Assembly (NCBI GenBank): GCA_023228765.1 | Contig: JALOAM010000128.1 | Span: 1-9,141, forward strand | Source of the DNA: Dehalococcoidia bacterium | GTDB taxonomy: Bacteria; Chloroflexota; Dehalococcoidia; UBA2979 | Direction: 5' to 3' | DNA length: 9,141 nt | Translations under genes and position numbers: made by a program | Notes under the pieces: model-generated | Databases searched by the model: none | Told to the model about the DNA's origin: nothing | What the model saw: the letters and a program-made list of their open reading frames with translations, nothing else | In this document: positions 6,049-9,141 of the stretch, in pieces | Layout: every line of letters begins with the position of its first letter | Position numbering within the stretch: the stretch's first letter is position 1

Positions 6049-7185
6049 TCAGCCTCTCGTCTCAGTGACGCCGGCGGCGACCGCCTTCGCGGCGAGGCCT
6101 GCGATGCGATCCGCATCTCGCCCGACTCCGTGGATCATCTCGGAGGAGAAGGCACTCAGAAACTCCAGCCCCACGAAGTAGAGACCTGGCTCTTGTTCGA
6201 GGACGCCCCGCTCATGTTTCGGTTCATGCTCGCCGTGGATGGGAAGGTCGATCCACGAGAACGTCGAGCGGAATCCGGTGCACCAGATCACATTCTCAAC
6301 ATCAAGGGCGTTTCCGTCCTCGAGGACAGGTCGACCGCCGACGGCACGCTCCGTCCGCCCGACGAAATGCACGCCACGAGCCGCCAGATGCTTTCGCTTC
6401 GTGCGGATGAGCGGGCCGCTGTGCATGATCACCTTGTTTCGCATTCTCCGACCGAGTGGCGTGTCCAACGTCAACACGCGATGGAACAGGCCTCGGAGCA
6501 CGAGTCGGGTGACACCGATCCGGCCTAGGAGTCCAGCGGGGTTGAAGGGGATTGCACCCACATCCCGACCCGACAGCAAGACCTCATGGGTGGCGGCGAG
6601 TTCATTCGCGAGCTCGGCGCCGGTGTTGCCTGCCCCGACCAGCAGCACGCGGCCAGGGCGGAGCTGGGACGGTGTGCGGTACTCGACCGAGTGGAGCTGG
6701 CAGATTGCCGGATCGAGGTCTGCGGCGAATTGTGGAAGTCGTGGGCTCTGATACGAGGACATGGCCACGATGACTTGTCGGGCGCGCATCTGCTGGTCCC
6801 CGAGGTCGAGTAGGAACATGCCATCGGCATCGCGCGTCAGGCGCTCGACTCTCCGTCCGGGCCGGACGGGCAGTGCGAATCGCTCGGCATATGCTTCGAG
6901 GTAGTCCGCCATCTCGTCCTTCGTTGGTAGCGCGTTTCCATCTGCCGGGAACGGCATGCCGTCCAGGGAATCGAACCGCGCGGGCGTGAAGAGCCGCAGT
7001 GAGTCCCAGCGGTTGCGCCACGCGTCGCCCACGCGTTCGTTGCCGTCCACGATCACGAACGACTGATTCCGCCGCTTGAGGTGGTACCCGACCGACAGGC
7101 CCGACTGACCTCCGCCGATGACGACGATGTCGACCGCCTCATGAGAGGTGGTCGTGTCGAGTTCACGGATTGTGGTGCTGTTCAT
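6049..7185 (-). CDS. NAD(P)H-dependent flavin monooxygenase (CzcO/FMO type)
   Basis: This is a 378-residue two-dinucleotide-binding flavoprotein that would add one oxygen atom from O2 to a substrate, or act as a related NADPH oxidoreductase. The FAD Rossmann motif is VVIGGGQSGLS (21-31). The segment GDAWRNRWDSLRLFTP (53-68) is typical of this family. Around 162-169 is QLHSVEYR, a shortened equivalent of the FMO fingerprint His. The NADPH motif VGAGNTGAELANEL begins at 183, and IWCTGF near the C-terminal third matches the ATG-type motif. The ATG at 7185 follows GAGGAG by 6 nt. The frame stays open 44 codons further to a TTG that overlaps the luxR stop, but the good ribosome site and the domain start support 7185. 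It lies 128 bp downstream of the LuxR-type gene, which probably regulates it. The substrate is unknown. It ends 16 bp from the tRNA fragment. Confidence 0.85.
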   Translation of the reverse strand: MNSTTIRELDTTTSHEAVDIVVIGGGQSGLSVGYHLKRRNQSFVIVDGNERVGDAWRNRWDSLRLFTPARFDSLDGMPFPADGNALPTKDEMADYLEAYAERFALPVRPGRRVERLTRDADGMFLLDLGDQQMRARQVIVAMSSYQSPRLPQFAADLDPAICQLHSVEYRTPSQLRPGRVLLVGAGNTGAELANELAATHEVLLSGRDVGAIPFNPAGLLGRIGVTRLVLRGLFHRVLTLDTPLGRRMRNKVIMHSGPLIRTKRKHLAARGVHFVGRTERAVGGRPVLEDGNALDVENVIWCTGFRSTFSWIDLPIHGEHEPKHERGVLEQEPGLYFVGLEFLSAFSSEMIHGVGRDADRIAGLAAKAVAAGVTETRG

Positions 7186-7191
7186 TGCATG

Positions 7192-7197
7192 CTCCTC
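7192..7197 (-). promoter_or_regulatory. Shine-Dalgarno of the flavin monooxygenase, decides its start
   Basis: The minus strand reads GAGGAG, 6 nt before the ATG at 7185-7183. This places the start 44 codons inside the longest open frame. The skipped stretch contains the 7269-7296 hairpin and would encode a non-conserved Pro/Ser-rich extension. Confidence 0.75.
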
Positions 7198-7268
7198 AGT
7201 AGGTCCACCGGACGGTGGGGCTGGTGAGGACGCTACGTGTTGTGGCAGGGCGCGACTTCGAAGGAACC

Positions 7269-7296
7269 ACCCATCCGGCGGAAATCCCGGATGGGT
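7269..7296 (-). repeat. Strong hairpin between luxR-type gene and monooxygenase gene
   Basis: ACCCATCCGG and CCGGATGGGT form a perfect 10-bp stem around an 8-nt loop, 18 nt after the luxR-type stop. On the minus strand it is followed by GGTTCCTTCG, not a clean T-tract, so termination would be partial at best. It may set relative expression of the two genes, or mark the end of the regulator transcript with a separate promoter for the monooxygenase in the following 80 bp. I see no clear -35/-10 pair there. Confidence 0.5.
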
Positions 7297-7313
7297 AATT
7301 CGTAGTAGGTCAG

Positions 7314-8969
7314 TCAATCCGAGACGAGGTTGTGTCGGTAGGCGAATGCTGTCGCGGCTGAGCGCGACGAGACGCCAAGTTTGCCGAAGATGTTGCTGAG
7401 GTGTCGCGCGACGGTCTTCTCGCTGATGCCCAACTGCTGCGCGATCGCACGGTTCGTCATGCCGGTCGCCACGAGATGGAGCACCTTCAGCTCGCGCGGC
7501 GAGAGTCCCCCGGGGGATGCGGTTCGTCCTGCCGCAGTGCGACGGAGGTCATCAGCCGCGCCCAGCACCTCGTACGTCTCGCGAGCAGTTGCAAGCTCGT
7601 AGCGTGCACGGTCGGCGTCGCCTACGGAGGTCGCAGCCTGCGCAATCAACTCGCGCGCCCGTGCCGCTTCGTACGGAGCCCGAAGTACGAGCCACAGACC
7701 CAATGCGTCTTCCAGCGCGGGCATCGCGACATCGGGCTCCCGTCGCGCAAGGGCGGCGACCCCGGTCGCCAGGGCGGCCGTGGCGCGCACGTACGACGTG
7801 TTGAGGGAGGTTGCAATCGAACCGAGTTCGCTCGCGGTCGCCTGGGCCTGATCGGGACGCCCAGCGGCAGCAGCGATCTCGGTCACGGCAGCGAGTAGGG
7901 AAACGCGTTCCGTCCAGTCAGACGCGGCGTCGAGGGCTTCGGTGATCGTCCCGACCGCCTCGTCGACGCGCCCCTGTGCGAGCCGCAACAGCGCGAGCCC
8001 CGGGAAGGGTCGATATCCATGATCGGCGGCGGCATGAAAGTCGCGCTCCGCGGCCTCGTGGGTTCCGCGCAGACGACCGAGTTCACCTCGCCGGTACAGC
8101 GCAACGCCGATTGCTGGGTGGGGTGGCTCGGCGAGATGCGCGCGCGCACGCTCGGCTTCTGTCGCGGCCTCCTGCCAGTCCCCCCGTAGTTGCATGAGCT
8201 CCGAGCGATAGACCAGGCAGCGGCCTCGGAAGGGGACCAGGTCGGGCTGCGACTCACACCAACGGCTGAGAGCGTCCGTCCATTCCCGTGCGCGTGCGAG
8301 GTCGAAGGTCAGCTGGCACGCCTGGATCGTCGCGCAGTACACGATTCCGCAGACAACGGGTGAGACCTCACCGGCGACGACTCCGACCATCGCCTCATCG
8401 AGCGAACTGACCCCTCGTTTCACCTCGCCGAGCTGGAGGAGCGACTGCCCGGCTCCCAGACACCCGATCGCCATCAGGTCACGATCGCCAAAGCGTTGCC
8501 CTGCCGTAGTGATCTCCTCGAACGCGCGCAGGCTCGACGCTGCGTTGCCGGCTTCGAGGAGCTGAAGCGCCTCGGGTATGCCGATGTAGGCGCGCTCCGG
8601 GCAATCGGTGTCGGTCGTGCCCAGCACGCGCTCGGCGCGCGCGAACCATCCGCCGGCCTGGGCAAGCTCGCCCCGCTCCATGAAGCCGAAGCCCAGCCAG
8701 AAGGCAGTCCGGGCCTGCCCGCGGACATCGCCGTCGTGCTGGTACTGGGCGTGGGCGCGTTCGAAGAGCCCAACACTTCGATCGAACGCCCCTACGAGGC
8801 CAGCCGCGAAGGCGAACTGTTCCAGGTGAGCGGGTGGCAGCTGCGACGAGGCGTCGAGCATCTCAAAGCGGTCGAGGGCTTCCGTCCACGCTCGTCGCGC
8901 GATCGCGTCCAGCGCCACCCTGAGGTCATTCGTGTCTTCCATAACGCTCGATGGATGGTAGCCGGACAT
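7314..8969 (-). CDS. TPR-containing LuxR-type transcriptional regulator
   Basis: This is a 551-residue cytosolic regulator. Residues 10-470 are a run of amphipathic helix pairs of TPR type, for example LAQAGGWFARAERVL, EAAERDFHAAADHGY and RARYELATARETYEVLGAAD. No Walker A or B motif is seen, so this is not a MalT-like LAL ATPase. The C-terminal 63 residues (489-551) are a LuxR/GerE helix-turn-helix: LSPRELKVLHLVATGMTNRA, then IAQQLGISEKTVARHLSNIF. The signal sensed is unknown; TPR arrays usually bind peptides or protein partners. It is the first gene of the cassette and reads into the flavin monooxygenase 128 bp downstream. The start is uncertain: ATG 8969 and ATG 8942 (MEDTNDLRVALDAIARRAW) both lack a good ribosome site, and 8942 matches where conserved-looking sequence begins. 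Confidence 0.85.
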   Translation of the reverse strand: MSGYHPSSVMEDTNDLRVALDAIARRAWTEALDRFEMLDASSQLPPAHLEQFAFAAGLVGAFDRSVGLFERAHAQYQHDGDVRGQARTAFWLGFGFMERGELAQAGGWFARAERVLGTTDTDCPERAYIGIPEALQLLEAGNAASSLRAFEEITTAGQRFGDRDLMAIGCLGAGQSLLQLGEVKRGVSSLDEAMVGVVAGEVSPVVCGIVYCATIQACQLTFDLARAREWTDALSRWCESQPDLVPFRGRCLVYRSELMQLRGDWQEAATEAERARAHLAEPPHPAIGVALYRRGELGRLRGTHEAAERDFHAAADHGYRPFPGLALLRLAQGRVDEAVGTITEALDAASDWTERVSLLAAVTEIAAAAGRPDQAQATASELGSIATSLNTSYVRATAALATGVAALARREPDVAMPALEDALGLWLVLRAPYEAARARELIAQAATSVGDADRARYELATARETYEVLGAADDLRRTAAGRTASPGGLSPRELKVLHLVATGMTNRAIAQQLGISEKTVARHLSNIFGKLGVSSRSAATAFAYRHNLVSD

Positions 8970-8970
8970 G

Positions 8971-9040
8971 AGGAGCGGATTTCATGAACTTTGATCCCGA
9001 CCTCTTATTGAGGCTGCCGGAGATCTCTCGATGGCCCTGA
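8971..9040 (+). CDS. Short divergent ORF with strong ribosome site (18 codons), possible gene remnant
   Basis: AGGAG at 8971-8975 lies 8 nt before an ATG at 8984, which opens an 18-codon frame (MNFDPDLLLRLPEISRWP) ending at TGA 9038-9040. It is divergent from the LuxR-type gene and ends 23 bp before the right direct repeat. It could be a tiny peptide, a leader ORF or the start of a gene truncated by the rearrangement. No family is recognised. The ribosome site is the only support. Confidence 0.25.
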
Positions 9041-9062
9041 GCGGGGACGCCCGAATGGCCAG

Positions 9063-9098
9063 AAAACGCAGCAGCGGCGCCCGAACGGGCGCCGCTGC
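9063..9098 (-). terminator. Intrinsic terminator of the right-edge tRNA
   Basis: A perfect 13-bp stem (9071-9083 with 9086-9098) around AA is followed on the minus strand by TGCGTTTTCT, a better T-tract than in the left copy. It would stop a leftward tRNA transcript before the LuxR-type gene. Confidence 0.7.
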
Positions 9099-9117
9099 CT
9101 ATGTGTCCGTGTGGTAG
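9064..9117. repeat. Right copy of 54-bp direct repeat
   Basis: This copy matches 5941-5994 at 50 of 54 positions, in the same orientation, 3123 bp away. It carries the terminator hairpin, the trailer and the last bases of a leftward tRNA (CTACCA). Beyond it the acceptor bases differ (GC precedes TACCA here, CC in the left copy), so the two tRNAs were not identical in the acceptor stem, or the copy has diverged. Confidence 0.75.
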
Positions 9118-9141
9118 CGGGGGGGGGGGGGGGGGGTGAAC
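9112..9141 (-). tRNA. Probable 3' end of a tRNA, interrupted by a poly-G run and the window edge
   Basis: Read leftward, the edge shows GTTCA (start of a T-loop), a run of 18 C, then GCTACCA. CCGCTACCA is the typical 3' end of bacterial initiator tRNA-fMet, and the TTCA...ACCA order fits. The run of 18 C is too long for a real T-arm plus acceptor strand (loop bases are missing), so this stretch is probably misread or misassembled. The identity is therefore only suggested. Confidence 0.4.
9119..9136 (+). other. Homopolymer of 18 G at the contig end
   Basis: Eighteen consecutive G interrupt what should be tRNA sequence five bases before the end. This is typical of low-quality read ends in two-colour sequencing, or of a contig that stopped at a repeat. 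It should not be read as biology without raw data. Confidence 0.6.

Larger units (their letters stand above)
6034..9063. mobile_element. Putative tRNA-bounded integrated cassette without integrase
   Basis: The segment lies between a truncated tRNA 3' half (left) and a second copy of the same tRNA-end and terminator repeat (right). It carries only a TPR-LuxR regulator and a flavin monooxygenase, both leftward. G+C sampled by counting is about 53-58% in two 60-base lines of the cassette (6121-6180, 7141-7200), against about 77% in a line of the neighbouring oxidoreductase gene (5281-5340). Imported DNA is therefore plausible. No integrase, transposase or terminal inverted repeat is visible, and the right junction lies in or beyond the poly-G end, so the limits are approximate. 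Alternatives are a duplication between two tRNA loci or an assembly join. Confidence 0.45.

Noticed and set aside
5985..6060. Complete functional tRNA on the minus strand
   Set aside because: No acceptor 5' strand or D-arm can be found upstream of the anticodon loop, and the acceptor 3' strand is too short.
4920..6116. 398-residue open frame antisense to the flavin oxidoreductase
   Set aside because: It is Arg/Glu/Val-rich with no recognisable motif, as expected opposite a GC-rich gene, and it fully overlaps a well-supported enzyme and runs through the tRNA terminator.
7186..7317. Longer start of the flavin monooxygenase at a TTG overlapping the luxR-type stop
   Set aside because: The added 44 residues are not family-like and span a strong hairpin, while a GAGGAG site at ideal spacing marks the ATG at 7185.
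5941..9117. Composite transposon or CRISPR-like arrangement from the two repeats
   Set aside because: There are only two copies 3.1 kb apart, no transposase, no terminal inverted repeats and no spacer array; the content is tRNA end plus terminator.

Overview
The window is GC-rich bacterial DNA, roughly 70% or more G+C in its left two thirds. It looks like a draft contig that ends at the right edge in an 18-base G run. The dense coding, the architecture of the copper enzymes and the Rrf2/NnrS context suggest a Chloroflexota-like or actinobacterial-like organism. That placement is inference; no taxonomic marker gene is present.

Left block (1-4830): a nitrogen-oxide/copper module. Three genes read leftward with short gaps and look like one operon. 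The first is a membrane-anchored cupredoxin-multicopper oxidase fusion (4209-2902). The second is an NnrS-family haem/copper membrane protein (2828-1464). The third is a cupredoxin-NirK fusion, a copper nitrite reductase that runs off the left edge (1404 to <1). A divergent Rrf2-family regulator with three cysteines (4339-4830) faces the operon across a 129-bp, relatively AT-rich spacer. That spacer holds a palindromic operator candidate and several copies of the same half-site. The likely logic is that nitrite or NO stress is sensed by the Fe-S Rrf2 protein, which controls nitrite reduction (NirK), NO tolerance (NnrS) and a copper oxidase of unknown substrate.

Middle (4884-5906): one LLM-class flavin-dependent oxidoreductase on the + strand, with a -10-like hexamer placed as for a leaderless mRNA.

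Right block (about 5941-9141): a roughly 3-kb segment lying between two 54-bp direct repeats that match at 50 of 54 positions. Each repeat contains the last bases of a leftward tRNA gene, its trailer and a strong terminator hairpin. The left copy continues into only the 3' half of a CAU-anticodon tRNA, cut off in the anticodon stem. That is the usual scar of site-specific integration into a tRNA gene. The right copy runs into the G tract at the window end and is probably the 3' end of another tRNA. The enclosed segment carries two leftward genes: a TPR-LuxR regulator without a P-loop domain and, downstream of it, a flavin monooxygenase. By eye it is lower in G+C than the left part of the window, and it has no integrase in view. 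The most notable features are this tRNA-bounded two-gene cassette and the NirK/NnrS/oxidase operon, in which both copper enzymes carry the same type of N-terminal anchor and cupredoxin module.
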